Below are positions 18,418 through 27,854 of a stretch of 64,000 bases of DNA, one piece after another (position 1 is the first letter of the stretch; every line of letters begins with the position of its first letter). The DNA is from a virus. The notes under the pieces are model-generated. The model had not been told where the DNA came from and searched no databases. It worked only from the letters and a program-made list of their open reading frames with translations. Both the position numbers and the translations under genes were made by a program. The DNA lies in the IMG/VR virus record IMGVR_UViG_3300020125_000051, positions 17,008-81,007 of that record. One strand, 5' to 3'.

Positions 18418-19370
18418 CTACTGTCTATGGTTGGGATACCTCATCCCATGACGATACACCTACTAGTTTAGATGGATTGTCATTCTTTACCTGTAAGATT
18501 ACCGATGGCGACCATTGGTATGAAAACTCAACTGCAACCGCTAAGCTTACGGCGATGCGTGATTTTGGTTGTCCCATTCTTGGCACTTACCACGTCCTGT
18601 GGGGTAATGCGTCAATAGCCAACCAAGCTGCTTGGTATATTCAAACAATGGATAAAAGAATACCATGGTGGCGTGATTTTCCATATTGGATTTGTCAATC
18701 AGATAATGAACCATTTGGTTATAATGTAAAACCAACAATATCACAAATTAATGAATTTCATGATAGAGTTATAGACTTATCCAATGGAAAATTACCATTC
18801 GAACGACACATGGGTTATACTCCACAGTGGGTATATGGTGCTGGTGTAGCACAACAAAAGGTAGCTTGGTGGCAGTCTAACTATGGTACAAATCCCACAG
18901 GATGGTATCAAACTGTCTACAATAACACAGTTGGAAATAGTTCTTCAAAGTGGAATGGTCCTAAAGAAATAATGTTTTTGCAGTATGGATCAAACACCAC
19001 TATCGCTGGTCAAACGACAAGCGATGCTAACGCTTTTCGTGGTAGCCTAGAAGATTTGAAGAAAGTATTAGGAGGAGGAGAAGACGATATGACTCCCGAA
19101 CAGAACACGATGCTATACAATACTGCCCAGCTAACCTATGAGGCTTTAATTTTGGGTAACGATACCATGGGTGCCTCATTATTCCTTGGTAATCCACCAG
19201 TACAAACTGATGCAATACCGATTAAATTAGTACGCAAGGTAAACGATTTAATGACGAAAGTGACGGAACTCGAAGCCAAGATTGACGCTTTGCAAGCTGG
19301 CAGTGGTCTTACTTATGAGCAAACCGTACAGGCGGCTTTTGAGGGTGCACAAAAGGCTGAAACTGAGTAG
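18414..19370 (+). CDS. Endolysin/tail lysin, GH25-type lysozyme
   Basis: 318 aa. The N-terminal 215 residues resemble GH25 muramidases: an opening GWDTSSHDD, then FFTCKITDGD, GTYHVLWG and the acidic pair in ICQSDNEP. It cleaves the glycan backbone of peptidoglycan. A linker DDMTPEQNTML leads to a helical C-terminus with a coiled-coil stretch (VTELEAKIDALQ) that may oligomerise or bind the wall. It sits among tail genes, so it could be a virion lysin. The holin candidate is on the other strand. Confidence 0.78.
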   Translation: MTTVYGWDTSSHDDTPTSLDGLSFFTCKITDGDHWYENSTATAKLTAMRDFGCPILGTYHVLWGNASIANQAAWYIQTMDKRIPWWRDFPYWICQSDNEPFGYNVKPTISQINEFHDRVIDLSNGKLPFERHMGYTPQWVYGAGVAQQKVAWWQSNYGTNPTGWYQTVYNNTVGNSSSKWNGPKEIMFLQYGSNTTIAGQTTSDANAFRGSLEDLKKVLGGGEDDMTPEQNTMLYNTAQLTYEALILGNDTMGASLFLGNPPVQTDAIPIKLVRKVNDLMTKVTELEAKIDALQAGSGLTYEQTVQAAFEGAQKAETE

Positions 19371-19372
19371 GA

Positions 19373-20461
19373 ATGACTACATACCGTTACATTTTTGGAA
19401 CGTTAGGCACCGAGCAGGTTATCGAAGAGATACCCTGCTATGGTGTCACTATGGATATGCAAATGAACCACGGAGGCCAATGGCAGGGTACTTTTCAATT
19501 AGACCAAACAGGTAAACAAAATGTAGACTTATTAGCTGCAACTGTTCCTGGACGTTGTTGGGTAGCAGCAGAACGTAATGGTATTCCAGTTTGGCTTGGA
19601 TATATTTGGAGTAGAGTTTACTCTGCACAGTCAAAGTCAGTTCAAATGTTTGCACTAAGTTTTGAACATTATCCAGAAAAAAGATTGGTGAGACAAGATA
19701 TTACATTTGCAGCTACCGAACAACGTAACATTTATAGGTCATTGTGGACTCAGATGCAATCTGATTTTGGAAGTAACTTAAATATCAATGTACCCGGCTC
19801 ATTTACAACTGTAATTACTAAGGATCTTACTGTACTTGCTACAGACTTCAAGTACTATGACAATGTCATGTCAGGTATTGCAGACGCAGTAGATGGATTT
19901 GACTGGTACATTGCAATTTCAAAGGATGGTACTAACTACCGAAAAGATTTGCTAATTGGTTATCCAACTCTCGGTAGTGGTGTAAGTGCTTCTATGAATG
20001 TATTCGAGTACCCTGGTAATATAACACAATACTATTTGACTGAGTACATGTCTGATGCTGCAACTAACTTATTTGTGTTAGGTGCAGGTGAAGGATCAGA
20101 TATGTTAGTTTCAGAATATGTAAATAGTCCATTGTTAATATCTGGATTTCCACGGTGGGATATTACAGTTAGTCGCAAAGATCTGAACGATCAAACAACC
20201 GTAGATGCTATAGCCAATCAACTTGGACAAATTAATGCACCACCCATTAATGTTATAAAAATAACTGTAAAGGGAAATTTAACTCCTGAGTTTGGAAGCT
20301 ACACTCTTGGTGATGTATGTAAGATAGTAATTAAAGATCCAAGATGGCCTAACAATGGATTTAAAGGAAATAAGAGATTATTAAAATGGACTCTAACTCC
20401 TCAATCTTCAGATAATACTGAAGAAGCCGAACTAGTATTCCAAGGTGATCCAGATGTCTGA
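19373..20461 (+). CDS. Baseplate/minor tail protein
   Basis: 362 aa. Its pattern (ERNGIPVWLGYIWSRVYSAQ, ADAVDGFDWYIAI, TLGDVCKIVI near the C-terminus) matches an actinophage minor-tail family related to gp27/Tal hub domains. The C-terminal aspartate-rich end overlaps the next gene. Confidence 0.7.
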   Translation: MTTYRYIFGTLGTEQVIEEIPCYGVTMDMQMNHGGQWQGTFQLDQTGKQNVDLLAATVPGRCWVAAERNGIPVWLGYIWSRVYSAQSKSVQMFALSFEHYPEKRLVRQDITFAATEQRNIYRSLWTQMQSDFGSNLNINVPGSFTTVITKDLTVLATDFKYYDNVMSGIADAVDGFDWYIAISKDGTNYRKDLLIGYPTLGSGVSASMNVFEYPGNITQYYLTEYMSDAATNLFVLGAGEGSDMLVSEYVNSPLLISGFPRWDITVSRKDLNDQTTVDAIANQLGQINAPPINVIKITVKGNLTPEFGSYTLGDVCKIVIKDPRWPNNGFKGNKRLLKWTLTPQSSDNTEEAELVFQGDPDV

Positions 20462-21149
20462 TAAATATAATACTGGACCAGACGATATTGTTAAGCGAAT
20501 TTCAGACCTAGAAGCGAGAATATCTACGCTTGAACGTGTGCCTAGTTTAAGCAGTGCTTCTATTGATGCCGGTGGTCTTACTGTAAAGGGTGGCAACATT
20601 CGGGTAACTGACCCTAGTGGAGTTGTACAAGTAATACTTGGGTTACAATCCGATGGTTCATATGGATTAGGTGTATTAGAATCTGGTGCAGGATTTCACC
20701 AAGTACCCTATGTATATAGTGATTTTATTCAAACAGGTGAAACTGCAACTAGCACTTCCTATCAAGATTTAGCTACTGTTGGTCCTCAAGTTACCGTTCC
20801 AGTTAGATCAAGTGGCCGAATAGTTGTATTTGCTACTGCACAGATGCAATATTTGAGTTCTACTGGTGCCAATATAACTCAAGGTGGCGTATTTAACGTA
20901 GCTATGTCAGGTGCTAATACTAGAAGTCCTGTTGATGCAAGTGACCCATTAGTGGGTGTATGGACGCAGAACATGATTGTTAGTGCTGGTACTGATACCT
21001 TTACAAATATTATTGATATTACAGCACAGGCTACTTTTATAGGATTAACTCCTGGACTAACTACTGTTACTTTGAAATATCGTAGATCAGCCACAGCAGC
21101 ATCAAATACAGATTTTTTCCGTCGTGGGTTAACTGTAATAGCCATTTAG
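20454..21149 (+). CDS. Fibre-type tail protein
   Basis: 231 aa from the ATG at 20454, chosen because it overlaps the upstream stop by 8 nt. A coiled-coil trimerisation stretch (IVKRISDLEARISTLERV) is followed by a GGLTVKGGNIRVTDPSGVVQ beta-prism motif common at the foot of actinophage fibres. The rest is a beta-rich tip domain. Confidence 0.68.
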   Translation: MSDKYNTGPDDIVKRISDLEARISTLERVPSLSSASIDAGGLTVKGGNIRVTDPSGVVQVILGLQSDGSYGLGVLESGAGFHQVPYVYSDFIQTGETATSTSYQDLATVGPQVTVPVRSSGRIVVFATAQMQYLSSTGANITQGGVFNVAMSGANTRSPVDASDPLVGVWTQNMIVSAGTDTFTNIIDITAQATFIGLTPGLTTVTLKYRRSATAASNTDFFRRGLTVIAI

Positions 21150-21162
21150 GAGGTGATAAGAG

Positions 21163-21513
21163 ATGCCAACTACGAGACATGATATAACTGTCAATCAAGG
21201 AGCTGAGTTTACACTTAATGTACAAGCATTGAATGCTGATAGAACAGTTATGGACCTAACTGGATACACCGCAAAAATGCAAGTAAGAGATTCAAAAGGT
21301 GGCTCAACAATATACATGACCGCAAGTACTGCTGCGGGTACAATAACTATAAATGCTCCTGGTGGCATAGTTATGGTCAACGTAGGGGCGGATCTTACCA
21401 CACCTATGACATGGAATAGCGGTTGGTACGATTTAATAGTTACTGCAAGTTCAACTAATGTAAAAAGACTCGTTGAAGGTTTCGCCTCACTGAGTAAGGA
21501 AGTGACAGTCTAA
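21163..21513 (+). CDS. Baseplate upper-protein-like Ig domain protein
   Basis: 116 aa. VNQGAEFTLNVQALNADRTVMDLTGYTAKMQVRD resembles the N-terminal domain of phage baseplate upper (BppU-like) proteins. AGGAGGTGATAAG precedes the ATG. It likely anchors the following fibre proteins. Confidence 0.65.
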   Translation: MPTTRHDITVNQGAEFTLNVQALNADRTVMDLTGYTAKMQVRDSKGGSTIYMTASTAAGTITINAPGGIVMVNVGADLTTPMTWNSGWYDLIVTASSTNVKRLVEGFASLSKEVTV

Positions 21514-22391
21514 TGGCTAATGCGTTGTTCGAACAAGCTCGTCAGAAGTTTTTGGGTGCCACCATTGACTGGGATGGCCAAACCTTCTCCGCAGTTCTAA
21601 TGGATTTGACACCATCAACTTCTGATGCTGGTATTCGACAGATTACTTCATCTACTAACGCAACTCCTATCGTTGTTACTACTGCTGTGGCGCATGGCTT
21701 CAGCAATGGTGATCTCGTTTATGTAGATGGAATTGCCACAGGAACAAGTGGCAATGGATTATGGACAATTACCGCAGCTTCTGGATCTGTGTTTAGTTTA
21801 ACAGATCCAGTTTCGGGCGCTAACGCTGTAGGTAATGGCGTCGGCGCAGGTGGTTACTGTGTCAATTACGGTCAAACCGCATCCACAGTAAGTGATTTTT
21901 GGGATGACTTTGACGCATCACTTGTTGGTGGTGCATCTGGTAAGGTTAACCTTACAGGTGCTACTATTGCTGCTGGTGTGGCAGATGCTAACGATGTTAC
22001 CTTTACTGCAATTTCTGGTAACACAGTAGAAGCTATCGGTATCATTCGTGATACTGGTACAGCGTCTACTTCTGAAATGGTAGCAATCATTACCGGCAAG
22101 CAGATTGTTACCTGTAATACTACACTATCTGCTGGTACTGCGTTACTTGTAGAACCGATTAAATACGGTATCCCGAACGGCACTGTGCTGGCCTTCTCAG
22201 GTGGGCAGAATGCTACACTGACCGCCTTGGCTAACGCTGGTGATCGAGTTTTGACCGTATCGTCAACTACAGTTAACATTGGTACACGAGCACTTGCCCC
22301 GGCTACTGGCTCAGGTCTTCCTGTTACTCCTAATGGTGGCAACATTGTAGTAACATGGGACAATGGTGTCAACAAGATCTTTAAGCTATAG
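21513..22391 (+). CDS. Tail-associated structural protein
   Basis: 292 aa, overlapping the previous stop (TAATG). It opens NALFEQARQKFLGATIDWDGQTFSAVLMD, a form seen in phage minor tail proteins, followed by Gly/Ser/Thr-rich beta sections (TTAVAHGFSNGDLVYVDG). It is probably a fibre or tip subunit. Confidence 0.6.
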   Translation: MANALFEQARQKFLGATIDWDGQTFSAVLMDLTPSTSDAGIRQITSSTNATPIVVTTAVAHGFSNGDLVYVDGIATGTSGNGLWTITAASGSVFSLTDPVSGANAVGNGVGAGGYCVNYGQTASTVSDFWDDFDASLVGGASGKVNLTGATIAAGVADANDVTFTAISGNTVEAIGIIRDTGTASTSEMVAIITGKQIVTCNTTLSAGTALLVEPIKYGIPNGTVLAFSGGQNATLTALANAGDRVLTVSSTTVNIGTRALAPATGSGLPVTPNGGNIVVTWDNGVNKIFKL

Positions 22392-22399
22392 GAGTATAA

Positions 22400-22990
22400 A
22401 TGAGTCTTCAGACTTGGGAAGAAACGCTTGTTTCCCAACGTGTCGATAGTCCACTACAAACTACTTTCACTACAGCCAAATCAATTTTTGGTGTTGATGG
22501 TACTGACCAGTCTGCGCACTGTAAGTATACAGTACCACCAAACTTTTTTGTGCCAGGAAAAGCACTTAACATTCAGCTTCGTGGTGATATTTCCAATATT
22601 GTTACTACTCCTGGAACGATTACGTTTCAGGTAATGCTTGGTGCAGTGATTGCCTTCACGTCTGGTGCAATCAACCTCTCGACTACTGCTCACACCACGT
22701 TACCATTCTGGCTTGATTTTGATTTAACATGTCAAGTTGATGGTGGTGGTACCCAAGCTAAACTTATGGGTCAGGGCATGATGATTTCAAATACAATTGC
22801 CAACACTTCCGTTGCAGACTCAGTTGCTAACACACTACCAACATTGCTGCTACCAAATACTACACCTGCACAGGGCACTGGCTTTGATTCAACTACATCA
22901 CAAAAAATAGACATCTTCGTTGGATTCTCAGTTTCTAATGCTGGTAATGGTGTTCGGGCTCGGCAGTATCGCCTTCGCGCAATGAATTAA
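22400..22990 (+). CDS. Structural (tail) protein
   Basis: 196 aa, beta-rich, with the hydrophobic alternating pattern VPGKALNIQLRGDISNIVTT, and GTITFQVMLGAVIAF. The context of fibre genes makes it a tail or adsorption component. Family not recognised. Confidence 0.58.
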   Translation: MSLQTWEETLVSQRVDSPLQTTFTTAKSIFGVDGTDQSAHCKYTVPPNFFVPGKALNIQLRGDISNIVTTPGTITFQVMLGAVIAFTSGAINLSTTAHTTLPFWLDFDLTCQVDGGGTQAKLMGQGMMISNTIANTSVADSVANTLPTLLLPNTTPAQGTGFDSTTSQKIDIFVGFSVSNAGNGVRARQYRLRAMN

Positions 22991-23032
22991 GATGTTATCT
23001 TATTTGGCGGTGATAGGATAGGAGGTTAAGCA

Positions 23033-25030
23033 GTGACCTCAATCTCTAGTATTACCACCGCCACCAATAATGGTACATCAGCTACCATTTCGGTAACTAC
23101 TAGTGAATCACCAGTTACCACTAAAGTCGGCGACTTAGTTATCGTCATACACAGCAATGACTTCTATACATTATCAGCCATGCCAACACCGACGGCAACT
23201 GGATCTCCCACATTAACTAATATTGTCGACGCTGATGGTGGAACTAATCAGGCACATATTCGATCATGGCGTTATGTAGCTAATACTGCTGGTGCGCAAA
23301 CAGTTTCTGTAACGGAAACTGGTGCGCATGATGAAGAAAAATTCATGGCTGTGTACGTGCTTTCGGGTGCAAATACCAGCAACCCGATTGATGGCACACC
23401 AGCTAGCAACTTCTCAACGACTCAACAAACCAATCAAGTCTGTAATGGTATTACAGTTACTAATTCTGATTCATTTTGTATACAATCATTGGCTGCTGGT
23501 ACTGGTGTCGCTGCACCTAGCTATACTCCACCAGGTGGTACGACTAAACAATATGATCAAAATGTTGGTGGTGGTTCTCACGGTGGTGGAACCATTCAAC
23601 TGTCTGCTTCTGGTGCTACTGGTAACTTTACGTGGACTATTCCGCCATCTGGTACACCATATGCTTCAGTTACGTTTGCAATTGCTAATGGCACAACACC
23701 AGCTGTATTGGGAATGCAATCTACTAATAGACACCCAGGACGTGGAACTGGTGTAGCAAGATTCATTCAAACCAGAGCATCATTCGAAACTGTTCAAACC
23801 GCAGTTGATCAAACTGTAACTGCTAATGGTATATCCGGTTCGGAAATACTAGGTAACACCTTAACAGCGCCCGCAATTCCAGCAAACGCAATACCAGGGT
23901 CTGAAAGATTTGGCGCTGCGCTTACTGCGCCCAGCATTACCACAGGTATAACTACATCTGAAGGTCTTGGTTCACCAACTATAACACTTACCGTTACATC
24001 CAACTCAATTACTTCTAATGAAACTTTCGGTGCTGCTACTGTAGCTCAGGGTGTTTCTGACAATAGCATTACTAGCAATGAGGTTTTTGGGGCTGCCTCT
24101 GTTTCATTGACAGTTCCGGCAAATAGTATAACAAGCAGCGAACGTGTCGGTTCACCTGTGGTGTCTCTGACAGTAACCCCACAGGCAATAACAACGAATG
24201 AGCAATTTGGTAGCGCCAGTGTCTCAATTGGAGTAAATCCACAAGGTATTACATCTAATGAGCGACTTGGTTCTCCAACAATAACACTTACGGTTACTGC
24301 TAATAGTATTTCAAGTTCTGAGATAGCTGGCAATCCGAATATCGCGGCCGCTAGCTCCGTTACGCCACAGGCAATTAACAGCGCTGAGCAGGTCGGTCAG
24401 CCGGCCGTAACGGCTACCTACACGATAAATGCTCATGGTATTCCGTCTAGTGAGTCAATTGGTAATTCAACTGTTACATTAACAGTCGCAGCTAATAACA
24501 TATCAAGCAACGAACGTGTTGGTAATCCTGGTATCCAAGTTATCGTAGCAGCTAACGCAGGTAGTATTTCGTCTAGTGAAACGTTTGGTAATGCTACTGT
24601 ATCTAGTACATATACTGTAACTGCAAATGGTATTACTAGCGAAAACAAAATTGGAAATGCGAGTGTAGCTGCGGCAGCCGTTATAACTGCTGGTTCAATT
24701 ACTTCAAGTGAAACTTTCGGAAAACCTGCTGTAACAACTGGTGCTGTCACAGTACAAGTACAAAGTATTTCATCAAGTGAACAATTCGGTAGATCCATTG
24801 TTTCACTAGGTTTACTTGCTTCAACCATTCAGGCACAAAGTATAACTAGTGAGAATAGATTTGGAACTCCATTTGTTGGACCAGAGGTAGATGACGCTAT
24901 TATCTGGCGTGCTGATAGAAACGTTGTTTATGTAGAAGATGCAGATGTAGATTCTACTGTGGCAATCGATGTTGTTGTTTATGAACGAGATGACTTAATA
25001 GATGCAATTACTGGACCTGATGTAATTTAG
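23033..25030 (+). CDS. Repeat-rich tail fibre/adsorption protein
   Basis: 665 aa with a GTG start behind AGGAGG. Residues about 1-220 are a beta domain with SVTFAIANG. From about residue 255 to 600 the chain is a run of at least a dozen repeats of about 21-27 aa with core ITSNE-x-FG-x-P-x-V-x-LTV (variants ISSSE, ITTNE, IPSSE). The C-terminal about 45 residues are charged (VVYERDDLIDAITG). It closes the late operon. Such repeats give a long fibrous rod and are prone to recombination and length change. Confidence 0.75.
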   Translation: MTSISSITTATNNGTSATISVTTSESPVTTKVGDLVIVIHSNDFYTLSAMPTPTATGSPTLTNIVDADGGTNQAHIRSWRYVANTAGAQTVSVTETGAHDEEKFMAVYVLSGANTSNPIDGTPASNFSTTQQTNQVCNGITVTNSDSFCIQSLAAGTGVAAPSYTPPGGTTKQYDQNVGGGSHGGGTIQLSASGATGNFTWTIPPSGTPYASVTFAIANGTTPAVLGMQSTNRHPGRGTGVARFIQTRASFETVQTAVDQTVTANGISGSEILGNTLTAPAIPANAIPGSERFGAALTAPSITTGITTSEGLGSPTITLTVTSNSITSNETFGAATVAQGVSDNSITSNEVFGAASVSLTVPANSITSSERVGSPVVSLTVTPQAITTNEQFGSASVSIGVNPQGITSNERLGSPTITLTVTANSISSSEIAGNPNIAAASSVTPQAINSAEQVGQPAVTATYTINAHGIPSSESIGNSTVTLTVAANNISSNERVGNPGIQVIVAANAGSISSSETFGNATVSSTYTVTANGITSENKIGNASVAAAAVITAGSITSSETFGKPAVTTGAVTVQVQSISSSEQFGRSIVSLGLLASTIQAQSITSENRFGTPFVGPEVDDAIIWRADRNVVYVEDADVDSTVAIDVVVYERDDLIDAITGPDVI

Positions 25031-25039
25031 CACAAACAC

Positions 25040-25080
25040 GAAAAGGGCGGTCTTCCTCTAATGGAAGCCGCCCTTTTCTT
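25040..25080. terminator. Bidirectional rho-independent terminator
   Basis: A 10-bp stem AAAAGGGCGG/CCGCCCTTTT continues through a one-base bulge into CTTCC/GGAAG with loop TCTAAT. A-rich and T-rich flanks make it work on both strands. It lies exactly between the convergent late operon (+) and the early/middle genes (-). Confidence 0.9.
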
Positions 25081-25520
25081 TACAAAGATTTTAGTTTTTC
25101 TGTTGCTTCTTCCATCCATATCTTGTTCTTCATTCGATGTCGGAATAAAAGTCTCATCGCATCGTTTCCATGTGGATGACCAATATTATATACACCCATT
25201 ACCTTGAGTTTTTTATCATCCCAGAAGCCTTTGCCATCACTTGGTGTTATCTTAATCACTTCTAAACAATTTAGTTGTGCATAAAGTTCAATCACACCAA
25301 TATACTCAACGCCGGTGAACACAACACCTTTCATGTTCTGGCGGAAGTGAAAAGCTTCGTAGATTATGGTTTTAGGTTGAAGTGCTGATAATACATCATA
25401 TAAAGTTTCATGCGGATGTGGATAAAGGTCTGCTCTTACTTCAAATGATCTATATTCATCACTTGTCTTGGTAGCGAATCCTGTGGTGGTTCCTGGGTCT
25501 AGCGCGCAAATGTCAGCCAT
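25080..25520 (-). CDS. RuvC-like Holliday-junction resolvase
   Basis: 146 aa with RNase H fold features: ALDPGTTTGFA at the N-terminus (first Asp), then IIYEAFHF (Glu after a hydrophobic strand), and HGNDAMRLLFRH with the terminal Asp in HxxDA. It resolves branched DNA before packaging. It is the last gene of the leftward module. Confidence 0.8.
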   Translation of the reverse strand: MADICALDPGTTTGFATKTSDEYRSFEVRADLYPHPHETLYDVLSALQPKTIIYEAFHFRQNMKGVVFTGVEYIGVIELYAQLNCLEVIKITPSDGKGFWDDKKLKVMGVYNIGHPHGNDAMRLLFRHRMKNKIWMEEATEKLKSL

Positions 25521-25743
25521 TTAGGTTTAATCCACCTCGCATTTTCTTTTTAGCTAAACTAAGTTTTACACGCTCTAAAAAGTCATCAGCCTTAGCTTTG
25601 CAGTTGCCACATCCACATAAATCTTCTATTGGTATGTTGATATGACAGGTATGACAATGAGCTGAATCGGCTAAACAGCACTTACAATTTGTACATAAGG
25701 CTGTTAGAACTTCATTGTTAAGCTTAGTTAGTGATGCTGCCAT
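25513..25743 (-). CDS. Cys-rich zinc-binding small protein
   Basis: 76 aa with nine Cys (CTNCKCCLADSAHCHTCHINIP...CGCGNC), arranged as at least two zinc sites, then a basic C-terminus KKKMRGG. It overlaps the resolvase start by 8 nt. DNA or RNA binding is plausible but unproven. Confidence 0.65.
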   Translation of the reverse strand: MAASLTKLNNEVLTALCTNCKCCLADSAHCHTCHINIPIEDLCGCGNCKAKADDFLERVKLSLAKKKMRGGLNLNG

Positions 25744-25745
25744 AA

Positions 25746-26090
25746 TTATTCCTTGGGATTGGTGGTTGCTGCACTAACTATATCCTTATCTGGTGCAGTC
25801 GTGATGGCTTCACCAGCAGCTACTATTTGAGGGTTATTAATTGGGTCAGGTACGTAGACTGCTACCCTCGCGTTTGGAGTAACAGCCGGTCGTGTCCAAA
25901 CGGCTTGAATTACTGCAAGTATCGCGGCAATAAATCCAATTAACGAGTTTGGCACCTCAGGCGATAAAACTATGCCAATTGAAGATAGTAATAGTACTAA
26001 CGCCATTATGGCACCACGCAATAATGCTGGGTCAAGATGAACTAACTTCCACCAAAAATTATCCTTAGGATTTTCCTGTGGATTCGTCAT
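25746..26090 (-). CDS. Holin candidate, two-span membrane protein
   Basis: 114 aa. Residues about 23-43 (GAIMALVLLLSSIGIVLS) and 47-64 (SLIGFIAAILAVIQAVW) form two transmembrane helices, with a charged N-terminus and a long polar C-terminal tail. This is the common actinophage holin layout. It sits across the terminator from the late region, so lysis timing would follow the leftward transcript. Confidence 0.65.
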   Translation of the reverse strand: MTNPQENPKDNFWWKLVHLDPALLRGAIMALVLLLSSIGIVLSPEVPNSLIGFIAAILAVIQAVWTRPAVTPNARVAVYVPDPINNPQIVAAGEAITTAPDKDIVSAATTNPKE

Positions 26091-26092
26091 TA

Positions 26093-26302
26093 TTACTCCT
26101 GTCCACGGTATATGGTTGGTAAATCTCTTCTCTTAATCTGTGATGGTGGATCTAATTCATTTGCAATAGACCGTAGAGTGTCAGCAACTACTTTTGCACT
26201 TTCAGAAGTAAAGTCATAAATAGTTTGCATATAAGAGGTAGCTCTTGGTTCATCTGGCGTTTCATCTGGAGTAAGTCGTTGAACTATTACTTTATACATC
26301 AT
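26093..26302 (-). CDS. Small hypothetical protein
   Basis: 69 aa, soluble, with a helical middle (DFTSESAKVVADTLRSIANEL). The start overlaps the previous stop (ATGA), within a run of coupled small genes. Family not recognised. Confidence 0.6.
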   Translation of the reverse strand: MMYKVIVQRLTPDETPDEPRATSYMQTIYDFTSESAKVVADTLRSIANELDPPSQIKRRDLPTIYRGQE

Positions 26303-26757
26303 GCCAAACCATCTATTCTTGTTTCATAGTAGATTACTGGCTTACCAAAATTACTTGGAAATGCAACTTTGGCATGTGGAAACATTGCTCTTGGTTCAAT
26401 GGTAACTTCAAACTCTACTTCATGGGAAAGTCTTTTGAATCTTACTTTCTTAAATGGCATCCACCATCTACTAATATAAGTATATTTAAAGTGATCCCAC
26501 CAAGTACAATAATGTGTTGACGTTACAGTTTTAGTTCTTCTTATTGTTTGAGGTTCACCAGTTGCCGCAGTTAGCACATATGCTTTTAATGTTATAACGA
26601 GTTGATCTAAAGATTGATCAAGCACAATCTTTGGATCTACACATACTTCTAGTTCTCTTCTGCTGACTAGTTTAGTAAACCCGACATTTTTCCATTGAGC
26701 TAATTGTTCATGTGGCATTGTTGCTTCAGTTGGAGATTTATCCATTGTCATTGCCAT
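26299..26757 (-). CDS. Hypothetical protein
   Basis: 152 aa from the first ATG; in-frame ATGs at 26751 and 26745 are equally possible. Alternating basic and hydrophobic strands (TKTVTSTHYCTWWDHFKYTYISRWW) suggest a beta-rich soluble fold. No family recognised. Confidence 0.6.
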   Translation of the reverse strand: MAMTMDKSPTEATMPHEQLAQWKNVGFTKLVSRRELEVCVDPKIVLDQSLDQLVITLKAYVLTAATGEPQTIRRTKTVTSTHYCTWWDHFKYTYISRWWMPFKKVRFKRLSHEVEFEVTIEPRAMFPHAKVAFPSNFGKPVIYYETRIDGLA

Positions 26758-27016
26758 CAAGCATCAATCTATCTGCCAACTTGCGATGAATTTCGATAAT
26801 ACCAATTATCTTGTACCAAGGCAAATCACCGTCTGTGAATAACACAGGATGGTTAGTCAGTACTACTCCGTCATCAGTTATACGCTGAGACACTGACAAT
26901 ATTACATACTCTTGCAGCATTTCACCTGGATCTACAACTCCATATGCTTCAAGAGCATTTTGAATTGCAGCAGTAAGTGCTTCATCGGCTTTAACTTGCG
27001 CATCAGTTCTGTTCAT
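26738..27016 (-). CDS. Conserved actinophage hypothetical protein
   Basis: 92 aa from the ATG at 27016; longer in-frame starts to 27061 exist. The text HPVLFTDGDLPWYKIIGIIEI resembles a widespread actinophage family ending in a short 'DGD-P-Y-x-I-G' element. The N-terminal half is a helix (DAQVKADEALTAAIQNALEAYG). Role unknown. Confidence 0.68.
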   Translation of the reverse strand: MNRTDAQVKADEALTAAIQNALEAYGVVDPGEMLQEYVILSVSQRITDDGVVLTNHPVLFTDGDLPWYKIIGIIEIHRKLADRLMLDGNDNG

Positions 27017-27335
27017 TAACATTTTTCCTAGTTCCATCCTCATTGAATAGTGAGCAATCACCTGGACAACACTGGTGATAGTCAGGCATACACTCTGTGC
27101 ATGACCATTGATTTTTTGCTTTATGTTTTGTATAGTGTAATTTCATTTGTACATTACAAAGTCGCCAGAAATGACCTTGCGTATTATTGCCAGTGTGATG
27201 ACCACATCTAGCACATATTAGACAACGACAGGTATATCCACCATGACCGTCACTATAAACAGGTGGACGTTCTGCGTCACATCCTTCTACTCTTGGTACA
27301 CCATGTTTATCTTTGATCAAATTGTTTGAACTCAT
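27003..27335 (-). CDS. Cys/His-rich zinc protein
   Basis: 110 aa with 12 Cys and several His in pairs (CRCLICARCGHHTG, CTECMPDYHQCCPGDC), which suggests two or three structural zinc sites. It overlaps both neighbours by about 14-29 nt. Nucleic-acid binding is a guess. Confidence 0.62.
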   Translation of the reverse strand: MSSNNLIKDKHGVPRVEGCDAERPPVYSDGHGGYTCRCLICARCGHHTGNNTQGHFWRLCNVQMKLHYTKHKAKNQWSCTECMPDYHQCCPGDCSLFNEDGTRKNVNEQN

Positions 27336-27678
27336 CTAACAATTCCTTCGCAAAATCTTCTTCACCAAAGAATGCACGTTCAAGTGTATCAAGTGGCATT
27401 ACACATTCATTTAATTCAAAATCCCATAGAGATCCTTCCTTAGTACAGAAGAGTCCAAATGGATGATACATCTTGATTAGTTCTGGTGATATAGAATTTT
27501 CATGTTGTTGACAGGCGAGTACACCTGGGTAAAAACCTTGACCATCTAATGTATTCAACATAAAATGTCTTGTTACTGGAGATTTGTTACATTCGTATTC
27601 TGATTCAAAATTTGGACTTGAATTATAACCACAACTATTTCCATTCCAACCTCGCATAGGACCTACTCGGTCATCCAT
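27307..27678 (-). CDS. Hypothetical protein with conserved Cys/His
   Basis: 123 aa. Five scattered Cys plus CQQHENS and SLWDFELNECV resemble a recurrent actinophage small-protein family that probably binds zinc. The acidic C-terminus is helical. Both ends overlap neighbours. Confidence 0.6.
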   Translation of the reverse strand: MDDRVGPMRGWNGNSCGYNSSPNFESEYECNKSPVTRHFMLNTLDGQGFYPGVLACQQHENSISPELIKMYHPFGLFCTKEGSLWDFELNECVMPLDTLERAFFGEEDFAKELLDEFKQFDQR

Positions 27679-27854
27679 GGTTCATCCCAATCAAGTACTG
27701 GAATATCTTTGTGAAATCCTTGCAGCGAATTAACTACCCAATCAAGTTTGTCTGTCGGACATGTAGCTATTAATTCCGGCTCACGCATATAATTTTCGGT
27801 GTATATCTCGTTGCCTTTAACTCTGAAGCATTTCAATGGTGTCATAGCTACCAT
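27663..27854 (-). CDS. Small hypothetical protein
   Basis: 63 aa, acidic C-terminus (VLDWDEPWMTE). It is packed between overlapping genes, with no recognisable domain. Confidence 0.55.
   Translation of the reverse strand: MVAMTPLKCFRVKGNEIYTENYMREPELIATCPTDKLDWVVNSLQGFHKDIPVLDWDEPWMTE

Noticed and set aside
23322-23756. 144-aa open frame inside the fibre gene
   Set aside because: It is an alternative frame of the 665-aa fibre gene, hydrophobic and irregular, with no ribosome-binding site or context of its own.
24000-24900. Possible CRISPR or DNA direct repeats
   Set aside because: The periodicity is in the protein (units of 21-27 aa inside one frame) with diverged DNA, and there are no spacers.
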